A stretch of DNA of 64,000 nt, taken from the NCBI GenBank assembly GCA_020025915.1, contig JAHHRH010000001.1:1-64000 (forward strand), in the 5' to 3' direction. This stretch comes from Sutterella sp. (GTDB lineage: Bacteria; Pseudomonadota; Gammaproteobacteria; Burkholderiales; Burkholderiaceae_F). The position numbers and the translations under genes were made by a program. The notes under the pieces were generated by a model. The model was given only the letters and a program-made list of their open reading frames with translations. It made no database searches and was not told the DNA's origin. Below, piece after piece: positions 54,771 to 63,873 of this stretch (the stretch's first letter is position 1; every line of letters begins with the position of its first letter).

Positions 54771-56828
54771 TTATCGGATGCGCATCCCTGGAATAGCGCC
54801 TGCGTGAGGTTCAAGAACGAATAGTCCTAAAGACTTATCGTCGGCATCAGAGGCTGCTAAAACCATGCCTTCGGAGATCCCGAAGCGCATCTTGCGAGGT
54901 GCAAGGTTGGCAATCATAACCGTTAAACGGCCTTCAAGGTCGGTGGGCTTGTAAGCGCTACGAATGCCAGAGAAGACATTACGGGTACGACCTTCACCAA
55001 GATCAAGTGTCAGACGCAACAGTTTGTTGGCACCTTCAACTTCTTCGCATTTAACAATCTTAGCGACGCGAAGATCGATCTTTGAGAAGTCATCAATCGT
55101 GCATTCTGGAGCGATTGCTTCACCGCCCGGAAGAACGGGTTCAGGTTCTGGGGCTTTTTCAGGGACTAGGGCGTTCAGTTGCTTTTCCATATCTACGCGT
55201 TGCATGAGATGTTTGAAGGCCTTAATTGGGTTAGATGCGGTTAAGGGGGTGTTGACGTTAGACCAGGTCAACGGCTCAATCGAGAGGAAGTCCTCTACAC
55301 GCTGAGCTGTAGCTGGCAAAACAGGCTTGAGGTAAAGCGTAAGCAGGCGGAAACCTTCGAGTGCGATCGAAGATACGCGGTGGAGATCAGCTTGACGTAC
55401 AGGATTCTTAGAAAGTTCCCACGGCTTTTCCTGGTCAACGAATTCGTTGATCTTGTCGGCAAGCTCCATCACAACGCGCGTAGCGCGAGCAAATTCACGC
55501 ACTTCATAGAAGTGCTTGATTTCGTTAGCGCGACTACGAATGGTTTCCAAGAGCGGATCATTCATTGCGTTGTCATCGATGCGACCTTCAAATTTCTTGA
55601 AGATAAAGCCTGCTGCGCGGCTAGCGATGTTGACATACTTACCGATCAAGTCAGAGTTGACGCGCTGAGCGAAGTCAGCCTTGGTAAAGTCAACGTCTTC
55701 GACGCGGGAATTCATCTTGGCGGCGAGATAGTAACGAAGCCACTCAGCGTCCATGCCGAGTTCAAGATATTCCATCGGAGAGATGCCGGTGCCGCGGCTC
55801 TTACTCATCTTTTCGCCGTTCACCGTCATAAAGCCATGTGCGTTCACATGATCTGGTACGCGGAAGGGCTTGCCAGCAAAATGAAGCATGGCTGGCCAGA
55901 ACAACGTATGGAAATAAATGATGTCCTTACCGATGAAATGGATTTGTTCAGTGTTTTTGTCACGAAGGATGTCTTCGAAAGACAAATTGTTTTTGGCACA
56001 ATAAGCCTTGAGAGACGCCAAGTAACCGACAGGCGCGTCAAGCCAGACGTAGAAATACTTGCCCGGCGCATCAGGGATCGCGATGCCGAAATACGGTTCG
56101 TCACGAGAGATGTCCCAGTCAGAGAGATTGCCGTCTTCGCCCAACCATTCACGGTCCTTAGCTAAGACTTCTTGTTGGACACGTGGTAAACCATCCTTAC
56201 CTGTGCCATTCGTCCAGTCACGCAAGAACTTCACGCACTGCGGATCAGACAATTTGAAGAAATAGTGCGTAGAGCGACGGATTTCAGGACGAGAACCAGA
56301 TAACGTGGAGTACGGATTAACGACTTCCATCGGGGAGTACACTGCCGAGCATTTTTCGCAGTTGTCGCCGTACTGATCTTCTGCACCGCAACGCGGGCAG
56401 GTTCCCTTAATGAAACGGTCAGCAAGGAACATGCCTTTGACCGTGTCATAGTATTGTTCGATGTCCTTGGTATAAATCAGGCCTGCGTCCTTGAGACGGC
56501 GATAGATTTCCTGACTTAACTCATGATTTTCAGGTGCATCGGTGCTGTGCCAATGGTCGAAGCTGATGTGAAAACCATCCAGATACTGCTTGCGACCCGC
56601 TGCAATTTCAGCGACGAAAGCTTGAGGGGTGATGCCACGCTTTTGAGCAGCGATCATGATCGGAGCGCCATGCACATCGTCAGCCCCAACAAAGTGGACC
56701 TTATTGCCAGCCATTCGCTCGTGACGCACCCAGATATCAGCCTGGATGTACTCCATGATGTGCCCCATGTGGAAAGCGCCGTTTGCGTATGGCAATGCTG
56801 TCGTGACAAAAAGATTTCGCTGACTCAT
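54771..56828 (-). CDS. metG: methionyl-tRNA synthetase
   Basis: 685 residues. Class I synthetase: [16 protein letters not shown] (HIGH variant HMGH), zinc knuckle [26 protein letters not shown] (KMSKS), and a C-terminal EMAP/Trbp111-type tRNA-binding domain from about residue 580 ([18 protein letters not shown]). It charges tRNA-Met and initiator tRNA. It is divergent from apbC, as in many betaproteobacteria. A terminator-like hairpin sits in its leader, 23 nt upstream of the ATG. Confidence 0.97.
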   Translation of the reverse strand: MSQRNLFVTTALPYANGAFHMGHIMEYIQADIWVRHERMAGNKVHFVGADDVHGAPIMIAAQKRGITPQAFVAEIAAGRKQYLDGFHISFDHWHSTDAPENHELSQEIYRRLKDAGLIYTKDIEQYYDTVKGMFLADRFIKGTCPRCGAEDQYGDNCEKCSAVYSPMEVVNPYSTLSGSRPEIRRSTHYFFKLSDPQCVKFLRDWTNGTGKDGLPRVQQEVLAKDREWLGEDGNLSDWDISRDEPYFGIAIPDAPGKYFYVWLDAPVGYLASLKAYCAKNNLSFEDILRDKNTEQIHFIGKDIIYFHTLFWPAMLHFAGKPFRVPDHVNAHGFMTVNGEKMSKSRGTGISPMEYLELGMDAEWLRYYLAAKMNSRVEDVDFTKADFAQRVNSDLIGKYVNIASRAAGFIFKKFEGRIDDNAMNDPLLETIRSRANEIKHFYEVREFARATRVVMELADKINEFVDQEKPWELSKNPVRQADLHRVSSIALEGFRLLTLYLKPVLPATAQRVEDFLSIEPLTWSNVNTPLTASNPIKAFKHLMQRVDMEKQLNALVPEKAPEPEPVLPGGEAIAPECTIDDFSKIDLRVAKIVKCEEVEGANKLLRLTLDLGEGRTRNVFSGIRSAYKPTDLEGRLTVMIANLAPRKMRFGISEGMVLAASDADDKSLGLFVLEPHAGAIPGMRIR

Positions 56829-56850
56829 CGTCGTGTTTGATCCGAAAGTT

Positions 56851-56880
56851 AAATAAAAAAGGCTTCAGAAAAACTGAAGC
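56851..56880 (-). promoter_or_regulatory. terminator-like hairpin in the metG leader (attenuator candidate)
   Basis: Read on the minus strand, GCTTCAG-TTTTT-CTGAAGC is followed by CTTTTTT, ending 23 nt before the metG ATG. No minus-strand gene lies upstream, so it is not a terminator for another gene. A TACAAT box about 8 nt before the hairpin on the minus strand could be the metG -10, putting the hairpin at the very 5' end of the mRNA. It may be a stabilising 5' stem-loop or an attenuator. Confidence 0.45.
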
Positions 56881-57028
56881 AATTATTTATTGTACCGTAG
56901 CTCGTTATTTTGAGTGCGATAACATACAGTCGAAATGGGTTTTAATCGTATCTTTAGTGCTTGCACAGGATAGAATGCATGTAATGCCACAACTGCGTGT
57001 ACTCGCAGTCTATTTGGAGAATAAGTTT

Positions 57029-58117
57029 ATGACGATTTCTACGGAAGCGATTAAAACAGCGCTGTCTGCTTTGATTGACCCAGTCACAGGCACTGACTAT
57101 GTGTCTGGTAAGATGTTTAAGAGCGCCGAAACGGATGCTGAAGGGAATGTGAAGGTTTTTATCGAACTTGGTTACCCGGCTCGTTATCGTGCTCAGTCTG
57201 TCGGTGAGGCGGTTGGCGCTGCTGTCAAAGCCGCTGGTGCAACTTCGGTAGAGGTTAGTGTTACTCAAAATATCATTGCACATAAGGTTCAAGGTACGTT
57301 GCGCGTCATGCCTGGCGTCAAAAACATTATTGCTGTGAGTTCGGGTAAAGGGGGCGTCGGTAAGTCCACGGTGTCTGCTAACTTGGCGCTTGCCTTAGCA
57401 CATGAAGGTGCTCGTGTTGGTGTGCTCGATGCTGATATTTATGGTCCTTCTCAGCCGAAGATGTTAGGTGCTTTTGGTCAGCCAGTCAGCGTTGATGGCA
57501 AGTCCATTGAACCGATGGAATCTTTGGGTCTTCAGATTAATTCGATTGGTTTTATGGTCGAAGAAGATGATCCGATGATTTGGCGTGGTCCGATGGCAGC
57601 TGGCGCTTTGCAACAGTTGATCACTCAGACCAACTGGCACGATCTTGACTATCTGATTGTTGATATGCCTCCGGGAACGGGTGACATTCAGCTGACGTTA
57701 TCGCAACAGGTGCCTGTTACGGGCGCCGTAGTTGTGACGACTCCTCAGGATATTGCGTTGATTGACGCTAAGAAGGGACTTCGTATGTTCCAAAAGGTCA
57801 ATGTGCCGATTCTGGGGATTGTTGAAAATATGTCTGTCTTCATTTGCCCGCATTGTGGCGAAGTAGAACATATTTTTGGCGAAGGTGGTGCTCAGCGTAT
57901 GAGTGAGCAGTATGGTGTACCTTTGCTTGGCGAATTGCCGCTCTCTGCTTCGATTCGTGAGCGTGCTGACAGTGGTTGCCCGACAGTGGCTGCTGAACCC
58001 GATAGCAAGGAAGCCTTGATGTATCGCGAAATGGCCATGAAGGTGGCTGGTGCGCTTGCCTGCTTGACGAAGGATTACACGGCACGTATGCCTGGTATTC
58101 GAGTCGTTAATGACTAA
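57029..58117 (+). CDS. apbC: Mrp/ApbC-family iron-sulfur cluster carrier ATPase
   Basis: 362 residues from ATG 57029 (MTISTEAIKTALSALIDPVTG), with GGAG 9 nt upstream. The frame to 56837 crosses the divergent promoter region. An N-terminal MIP18-like domain (residues 1-90) precedes the deviant Walker A GKGGVGKST, DADIYGPSQPKMLG, VDMPPGTGDIQLT and the cluster-binding CPHC. It transfers Fe-S clusters to apoproteins. It is divergent from metG and ends in its own terminator. Confidence 0.95.
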   Translation: MTISTEAIKTALSALIDPVTGTDYVSGKMFKSAETDAEGNVKVFIELGYPARYRAQSVGEAVGAAVKAAGATSVEVSVTQNIIAHKVQGTLRVMPGVKNIIAVSSGKGGVGKSTVSANLALALAHEGARVGVLDADIYGPSQPKMLGAFGQPVSVDGKSIEPMESLGLQINSIGFMVEEDDPMIWRGPMAAGALQQLITQTNWHDLDYLIVDMPPGTGDIQLTLSQQVPVTGAVVVTTPQDIALIDAKKGLRMFQKVNVPILGIVENMSVFICPHCGEVEHIFGEGGAQRMSEQYGVPLLGELPLSASIRERADSGCPTVAAEPDSKEALMYREMAMKVAGALACLTKDYTARMPGIRVVND

Positions 58118-58142
58118 AGTGAGCTAGAGTAGCTAACAAACA

Positions 58143-58176
58143 GGGGGTGTCAAAATTAACATTTGACCCCCCTTTT
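58143..58176 (+). terminator. terminator after apbC
   Basis: GGGGGTGTCAAA pairs with TTTGACCCCCC (one bulge) and is followed by TTTTG. It lies between convergent apbC and the reductase gene. Confidence 0.85.
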
Positions 58177-58212
58177 GATTAAGTTACGTGGTTGAGTACC
58201 AGGAATGGTGAA

Positions 58213-59298
58213 TTAATCTTCGTCCATGTTCGGCGTTTCAACGCCCAAAACTTTGTGAAGCTTTGGAGAGGTCGTGGTGTACTGCAAGAAAACACGCTTT
58301 TCCGGGAAGATGTAGTCACAGGCGGCAAAAGCAGCGAGCGCGCATTCGTGGAAGCCCGACAAGATGAGCTTCTTCTTGCCTGGATAGGTATTGATGTCAC
58401 CTACGGCAAAAATGCCCGGAATGTTCGTTTCAAAGCGAGCAGTGTCCACAACGATCTGCTTACGCTCTAAGGTGAGACCCCAGTTCTCGATGGGGCCAAG
58501 TTTGGGTTGAAGACCGAAGAAGACCAATAGGTGGTCGAGAGGAATGCGACGCGTAACGCCGTCGGCACCTGCAACGAGCACTTCGGTAAGCTTATCATCG
58601 GCTTCGTTAAAGCCTGTGACCTGACCGACTTCAAACTGCATTTCCCAGTTTTCGCAAAGTTCTTTCATCTTGGCGACGGATGCGGCTTGCGCACGGAAAC
58701 CGTCACGTCGATGGACAAGCACAACGCTTTCAGCCTTGCCGACTAAGTTAAGGGTCCAGTCGAGAGCAGAGTCACCGCCGCCGCAGATCACGACATTCTT
58801 ACCTTCGAAAATAGACGGATCCTTGCAGCTGTAGTGCAGTTGAGTGCCTTCAAACTTTTCAATACCCTTCACGCGTAACGGACGAGCCTGGAAGGAACCG
58901 ACACCAGCTGCGATAATGACTACTTTGGTCATAAAACGAGAACCAGTGCTCGTTTCAACATAAAAGCGACCATCTTCCTGTTTTTCTACACGTGTTACTT
59001 CCTGGCCAAGATGGAATACTGGGCCAAAATGGTGGTTCTGCTTCAGGAGGTTTTCTGTTAATTCATACGAAGAACAAACAGGAACGGCAGGTATGTCGTA
59101 GATGGGCTTGGTCGGATAGAGTTCCATGCATTGGCCGCCAACATTCTTGAGAGAGTCAATAACGTGGCACTTGATTTCAAGTAACCCTAATTCAAACACC
59201 TGAAAGAGACCAACAGGACCAGCGCCAACGACCACAGCATCAGTTTCAATAAGTTCGTCCGTATCTTCAGCAACGGTCAGGTAATCTTCGATAGCCAT
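58213..59298 (-). CDS. ferredoxin--NADP reductase, thioredoxin-reductase-like type
   Basis: 361 residues from ATG 59298; a TTG at 59310 is a possible earlier start. Two Rossmann folds: FAD-binding [14 protein letters not shown] and NADPH-binding [16 protein letters not shown], then [10 protein letters not shown] and the C-terminal FAD motif [21 protein letters not shown]. The CxxC redox pair of true thioredoxin reductases is absent, which places it in the TrxR-like FNR group. It passes electrons between NADPH and ferredoxin or flavodoxin. The bepA terminator ends 23 nt before its start codon. Confidence 0.9.
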   Translation of the reverse strand: MAIEDYLTVAEDTDELIETDAVVVGAGPVGLFQVFELGLLEIKCHVIDSLKNVGGQCMELYPTKPIYDIPAVPVCSSYELTENLLKQNHHFGPVFHLGQEVTRVEKQEDGRFYVETSTGSRFMTKVVIIAAGVGSFQARPLRVKGIEKFEGTQLHYSCKDPSIFEGKNVVICGGGDSALDWTLNLVGKAESVVLVHRRDGFRAQAASVAKMKELCENWEMQFEVGQVTGFNEADDKLTEVLVAGADGVTRRIPLDHLLVFFGLQPKLGPIENWGLTLERKQIVVDTARFETNIPGIFAVGDINTYPGKKKLILSGFHECALAAFAACDYIFPEKRVFLQYTTTSPKLHKVLGVETPNMDED

Positions 59299-59320
59299 AT
59301 TTATATTCAAATCAAGTTAT

Positions 59321-59346
59321 AAAAAGGAGCCTTCTCATTAGAAGGC
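59321..59346 (-). terminator. terminator after bepA, just upstream of the reductase gene
   Basis: On the minus strand GCCTTCT-AATG-AGAAGGC is followed by TCCTTTTTAT. A perfect 7-bp stem with a 4-nt loop. It ends 23 nt before the ATG at 59298. Confidence 0.75.
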
Positions 59347-59399
59347 GATGGTGGCAGTATTTTCGCACGCTTCTAGGGCAAAATCAGCCTGTAAAACCA

Positions 59400-60905
59400 T
59401 TAGTTTCGGTCTTTTAGCTTTTCAATCAACAGTTGATTGCGTAACTCTCGGAGTCGAGCATCAATTTGACTCATGGTATAGAAGTCGCCATCCGACGCTT
59501 TTTGAGCGAGGGAAAGCTGATAAACCGCGGCTTCAGTAGAACCTAAGAGTGCGTACATTTCTCCAGTATGGAAGTATTGCAAACTACGCTGATTGAGTTT
59601 TTCGTAGGAACGAGCCAAAAGTCCATGGTAGTTCGCACTGTCGGAGCTGAGCGTTTCGTTGTTGCGTAAAAAATGAATGAGATCTTTATGTCGACCTTCT
59701 GCATAAAGTAAGTCAACATAGTTTTCGGCGATCATAGTCGAAAGCGGGAAACGGTCGAGTGCTTTTTTGGCTCGATCTAGTGCTTTCTGTTTGTCAGCTT
59801 TGTTCGTCGCAACGTCATACTCAGTGCGCGTAAGGTTACGTACCAAGATGGCGCTATTGCCAGCTTGCATGGCCGCACGGGCATGCTTCAGGGCATCTTC
59901 AGATTGGTGTAACTGTTGAGCGACCACCGAAAGACCATAGTGAAGAATGGGAATTTCTGAGCCTGTGGCAGTCTGCAGTCGACGGTTGAATTCTTTCTGG
60001 ACTTTAAACCAACCGTCATGTCGCGTTTCTTGGAGAACTTCAAGACGTACTTGAATTAAACGGAAGTCCAAACTGTCACGATGAATACGTCCTGGTAACT
60101 GGCGAGTACGGTTTTCCATGTCGGACATACGCTCGACAGTTAATGGATGGGTGGACAAATAAGCAGGTGCAGCAGACTCATAAAAGCGATTGCTCGAGTG
60201 TAGACGCTCAAAGAAGCTTTCCATACCTTTGGGATCGAAACCGGCGTTGTAAAGCGTTTGTAACCCAATACGGTCAGCCTCACGTTCAGCATCTTGAGAA
60301 TAATTGAGGTGAGATTGAATCAGGGCAGCTTGCGAACCCATTGCAACAGCAGCTGCGGCATGACCGCCCGAGCTACCGCCAGCACGGGCGGCAAGAATGG
60401 CAAGCAAAAGCGAACCGATGGTGATAGCCATATTGCTTTTTTGCCCCTCGATCATGCGAGCAATATGTCGCTGAGAAACGTGTCCAATTTCATGACCAAC
60501 GACACCTGCGAGTTCACTTTCATTTTTCGCGGCAATGATGGTGCCAGTGTGTACGGCAATATACCCGCCAGGGAGCGCAAAAGCATTTAATGAACTATCC
60601 CTAATGGGGAAGAAAAAGAATTGATAGGTGTAAGTATTGGCTCGACTCACAAGTTGGTAGCCAAGGCGGTTCAGATATTCACTTGTTTCAGGGTCGGTCA
60701 TGTAAGTGGGATCTGAACGCACTTGAGTCATGATTTGCGCACCCAGCGCCCGTTCGTCGTTAGGGGATAATTCTGAGCCTGCTACTGTACCGAGACTCGG
60801 TAAGTTCAGATCGAGTGCAGTGAGGTCTGCAGATAATGCGGCGTTTGGTAATCCTGCTGTCGTGCAGGCGGCGAGAAGCAATAGCCAAGCTTTTGTTTTC
60901 ATCAT
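59400..60905 (-). CDS. bepA: M48-family periplasmic metalloprotease BepA-like
   Basis: 501 residues. A signal peptide (MMKTKAWLLLLAACTTAGLPNAALSA, shown in part) is followed by the M48 peptidase domain: ALPGGYIAVHTG, zinc motif HEIGH near residue 140, and the downstream Glu in QDAEREADRIG. A C-terminal TPR region spans about 300-495. BepA homologues degrade or assist stalled LptD and other outer-membrane proteins at BAM, matching LptD and SurA encoded in this window. It is divergent from moaC, a recurring pairing in betaproteobacteria. Confidence 0.92.
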   Translation of the reverse strand: MMKTKAWLLLLAACTTAGLPNAALSADLTALDLNLPSLGTVAGSELSPNDERALGAQIMTQVRSDPTYMTDPETSEYLNRLGYQLVSRANTYTYQFFFFPIRDSSLNAFALPGGYIAVHTGTIIAAKNESELAGVVGHEIGHVSQRHIARMIEGQKSNMAITIGSLLLAILAARAGGSSGGHAAAAVAMGSQAALIQSHLNYSQDAEREADRIGLQTLYNAGFDPKGMESFFERLHSSNRFYESAAPAYLSTHPLTVERMSDMENRTRQLPGRIHRDSLDFRLIQVRLEVLQETRHDGWFKVQKEFNRRLQTATGSEIPILHYGLSVVAQQLHQSEDALKHARAAMQAGNSAILVRNLTRTEYDVATNKADKQKALDRAKKALDRFPLSTMIAENYVDLLYAEGRHKDLIHFLRNNETLSSDSANYHGLLARSYEKLNQRSLQYFHTGEMYALLGSTEAAVYQLSLAQKASDGDFYTMSQIDARLRELRNQLLIEKLKDRN

Positions 60906-61042
60906 CCATCCTTGGAGTTCAGATACAGTTTCTCTAACTAAGGAAGATGTTAGACAAAACTGAAAGCGTGATGGTTATCATAAAGGGCTGATGCCCATAA
61001 TTGGTATGGTTCTATAGCTCAAAACAAGGAAAGGTAACGAAA

Positions 61043-61522
61043 ATGAGCGAACTGACACATTTTGATGAGTGCGGACAGGCACATATGGTGAATGTTGGAG
61101 AAAAGGCTGAGACCCATCGCAAGGCTGTTGCTAGTGGTCGTATCAGCATGGCGCCAGCGACATTTGAATTGATTGCCTCGGGTACGGCCAAGAAAGGGGA
61201 TGTGTTGGGGATTGCACGTGTGGCAGCGATTATGGCTAGTAAACGTACGGCCGACCTGGTGCCCCTTTGTCATCCGATTGGCTTGACGCGTGTGACTGTG
61301 GAATTTGAAATGGATCAAGTTCAAAATGCCGTCGATTGCCGTGCGACGTGTGAGTGCTATGGAAAGACGGGTGTGGAAATGGAAGCCTTGACGGCTGTGC
61401 AGGTTGGGCTCCTGACGATTTATGACATGTGTAAAGCCGTTGATCGAGGGATGGTTATGTCTAATATCCGTTTATTGGAAAAAGATGGCGGTAAGACAGG
61501 TCGTTGGACGGTTGATGTCTAA
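61043..61522 (+). CDS. moaC: cyclic pyranopterin monophosphate synthase
   Basis: 159 residues from ATG 61043, with AAGGAAAGG upstream; the frame from 61001 adds 14 unlikely residues. Conserved motifs: [38 protein letters not shown] and a catalytic Asp/Lys region DMCKAVDR, then KDGGKTGRW. It converts 3',8-cH2GTP to cPMP in molybdenum-cofactor synthesis. Other moa genes are not in the window. Confidence 0.96.
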   Translation: MSELTHFDECGQAHMVNVGEKAETHRKAVASGRISMAPATFELIASGTAKKGDVLGIARVAAIMASKRTADLVPLCHPIGLTRVTVEFEMDQVQNAVDCRATCECYGKTGVEMEALTAVQVGLLTIYDMCKAVDRGMVMSNIRLLEKDGGKTGRWTVDV

Positions 61523-61528
61523 TGAGTC

Positions 61529-61570
61529 AAAAAGGGAGTGTTACGCGGATTGGGCAACACTCCCTTTTTT
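61529..61570. terminator. bidirectional terminator between moaC and the LuxR-type regulator
   Basis: A perfect 14-bp stem AAAAAGGGAGTGTT / AACACTCCCTTTTT between convergent genes. Confidence 0.92.
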
Positions 61571-61574
61571 ACAC

Positions 61575-62528
61575 TTAAGTGTCTGAAATGAGATTTAAAG
61601 CACGAGCCTCGTAAACGGCTTCACCGCGCGAATGAACTTGTAACTTACGGTAGATTTTCTTGATATGCGCAGTGACTGTGTGTGGCGAAATAACCAAGAT
61701 GGTGGCGATATCGGAGAACGAAATACCCTTGGCGAGTAGTTCGAGAATTTCAAGTTCTCGATCTGATAAGTCAGGGATGTCTGGTGTACGAGTAGGATGC
61801 TCATCGCGCTTTTTGAGTTGCATGGCGCGCAAAACATGGCGTGTAATCGCGGGAGACATCGGGGAGCCGCCGCCTTTGAGTAGGCGAACGCAATTGGCTA
61901 AGTCTTCACTTGTGTTACGTAAAACATAACCTAATGCACCGCAACGAATCGCGGTCATAACGTAGGCAGGCTCGCTACGGAAGGTGTAGCAAAGCACATT
62001 GAGGTCAGGGCGCTGGGCAACGATTGGAGCGTAAATCAGACTAGTTTGCACCCCGCTAATCAAGACATCGGTGACTAAAACATCAATGTCCGAACGAAGA
62101 TGTAAGAGGGTTTCAAGTTCACTACCTGTCGTAGCTGTACCGACCACGTTCATATCGTTACAGCTCAGAGAGGAACTGAGTGCGCGCACTGTGGAGCGGT
62201 TGGCTGCAGCTACTAAAACACGAATGCGAGACTTAGATTGTGGTTTCTCGTGAATGAGATGGGGTCTCGGTTCAGGAATGTTGCTATGAGCAATGATGCG
62301 TTTGTGCTGAACGAGATTGACTTTTTTTTCACGCTTGCCTAGTGGCGCTGTTGTTCGGAGGTCTGGCTTACGAACAGGAGGTTGCTTAGCCGTCGGTTGC
62401 GACATTGATTTTCTTAAGCAAACAACACGTCGAAGACCTGGTTTGCCAAGCGCTCTAAGCTCGTCCGAGTCAGGGGATTGACTAGTTGGGTGGGGGACAA
62501 AATTTAGAGGATCATTAGATGCAGTCAT
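61575..62528 (-). CDS. LuxR/NarL-family regulator with degenerate receiver domain and N-terminal extension
   Basis: 317 residues from ATG 62528; ATG 62405 (276 aa) or the frame edge at 62636 are alternatives, and none has a clear ribosome site. Residues 1-100 are basic, Pro/Ser-rich and look unstructured. A receiver-like fold follows (RIRVLVAAANRSTVRAL...). The acidic pair is Ala-Ala (108-109) and the conserved Lys is Arg (GYVLRNT, about 204), while the acceptor Asp (VLVTDVL, 154) remains. A canonical LuxR helix-turn-helix ends the protein (LSDRELEILELLAKGISFSDIA, SPHTVTAHIKKIYRKL). It has no partner kinase nearby. Target genes are unknown. Confidence 0.82.
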   Translation of the reverse strand: MTASNDPLNFVPHPTSQSPDSDELRALGKPGLRRVVCLRKSMSQPTAKQPPVRKPDLRTTAPLGKREKKVNLVQHKRIIAHSNIPEPRPHLIHEKPQSKSRIRVLVAAANRSTVRALSSSLSCNDMNVVGTATTGSELETLLHLRSDIDVLVTDVLISGVQTSLIYAPIVAQRPDLNVLCYTFRSEPAYVMTAIRCGALGYVLRNTSEDLANCVRLLKGGGSPMSPAITRHVLRAMQLKKRDEHPTRTPDIPDLSDRELEILELLAKGISFSDIATILVISPHTVTAHIKKIYRKLQVHSRGEAVYEARALNLISDT

Positions 62529-62663
62529 GGTGTAACTAAGCTTTTGTAGAGTTGTCTGAAAGGACAACGGTCGATGGGCTTCAGAAGGGGTATTGCGTAC
62601 GTTATACCGTATTTTTGGGATTTCTGTGAACCTCAAAAACGAAATCGTACGGATAATTGTAAG

Positions 62664-62692
62664 AAAAAAGCGACATGTCGATATGTCGCTTT
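62664..62692 (-). terminator. terminator after the universal stress gene
   Basis: AAAGCGACAT / ATGTCGCTTT with a 6-nt loop. On the minus strand it is followed by TTTTTTC, 40 bp after the usp stop. Confidence 0.85.
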
Positions 62693-62732
62693 AACTGAAG
62701 GATGTCAACTCAGAACGTTGATCAAAGCGCAG

Positions 62733-63632
62733 TTATGCCTGGCGAATGATGAGCAATGGGACATCGCCCGTCGCTGCAATACGAGTAGCCGTTGAACCCA
62801 TCACGGCAGCTTTGAAGCGGCCGTACCCATGAGAGCCCATGACGACCAAGTCCAGTTTTTTCTTCTTGGCAAAGGCTGCAATTTCATCTCCTGCGTTACC
62901 AACCAAGCAGATTTCCTTGGTCTTAATGGCGGCTTTCGCGAACATGGGACGTAACGGTTCAACCGCTTCGTTGAATTCATCTTTTTGCAGTTCGAGTACT
63001 TCTTCTTCAGAGAGGGCAGGTAATGCCATCCCGGCCATATCAGGCATAACAGCACCAGCATAGTCGCTGACGACGTTGATGAGATAGAACTGAGCACCCG
63101 TGCCAAAAAGGGAAATATGCTTAAGGGCGTATCGGACGGCAGCACGGCCATACTTGGAGCCGTCAATAGCAATGCCAACCTTGAGCGCATCATTTTGAGG
63201 TGCCATCTTGTCGCGCAACATCAAAACAGGACACTTGGACTTTGCCAACACTCCATTGGAGACCGATCCGAAGAAGAGACCGCGTAAGGCTGTTTGTCCG
63301 CGAGAGCCCATCACAATCAAGTCGGCACCGAATTTTTCAGCTTCAGCAGCGATGGCGTCCGAAGCTTCTCCAACGATAAAAGTTTCCGAAGCTTGGAAGC
63401 CAACTTTGTTGAGTGCTTGGCGAACCGGTTGGAAAACTTTCTCGGCTTCATCTTCGTAATAGCGAGTGAGAGAGTCCTGCCCTACGAGACGACATGCGCG
63501 AGCGGGTAACGGTAATTGAACGTTCAAAATTTCAATTTCAGGATTGCTACCGAGCAAAGTAGTACGGCTGGCGATAAATTTTACAGCATGCATGCTGTTT
63601 TCGCTTCCGTCAACGGGAACAAGGATTCTCAT
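62733..63632 (-). CDS. tandem-domain universal stress protein (UspA family)
   Basis: 299 residues from ATG 63632 (MRILVPVDGSENSMHAV), which has GGAGG 4 nt upstream; the frame to 63767 lacks homology. Two Usp domains (about 1-150 and 155-299). Both keep the ATP-binding GxxGx9G(S/T) motif: GSRGQTALRGLFFGS in the first and GSHGYGRFKAAVMGST in the second. It is a cytoplasmic stress-survival protein; the exact role is unknown. It faces the same way as the LuxR-type gene but has its own terminator. Confidence 0.92.
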   Translation of the reverse strand: MRILVPVDGSENSMHAVKFIASRTTLLGSNPEIEILNVQLPLPARACRLVGQDSLTRYYEDEAEKVFQPVRQALNKVGFQASETFIVGEASDAIAAEAEKFGADLIVMGSRGQTALRGLFFGSVSNGVLAKSKCPVLMLRDKMAPQNDALKVGIAIDGSKYGRAAVRYALKHISLFGTGAQFYLINVVSDYAGAVMPDMAGMALPALSEEEVLELQKDEFNEAVEPLRPMFAKAAIKTKEICLVGNAGDEIAAFAKKKKLDLVVMGSHGYGRFKAAVMGSTATRIAATGDVPLLIIRQA

Positions 63633-63873
63633 ATAACCTCCTGTGAGTATTCTTGGGGACATCAAACTTTGCTTTAGACTACGGGGATACCGTTGATGCA
63701 AACGTTTCGTCCTTGAAAATAATGTACTCTGAATCGTTGAAAACGTCGATCGAGAACAGGGTGACAAGGGTGCTTTTTCTTGCTTTAAAACAAGAAAAAA
63801 TGAAATAAATCATCGTTTGCTTTTCGGTGTTTGTGTTTGCAAATCAAATGTACGGACAATTAAGGAATTAATC

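Noticed and set aside
55380..56165. 261-codon open frame antisense to metG
   Set aside because: It lies wholly within the well-supported metG coding sequence, with no recognisable domain or start signal, and is explained by codon bias.
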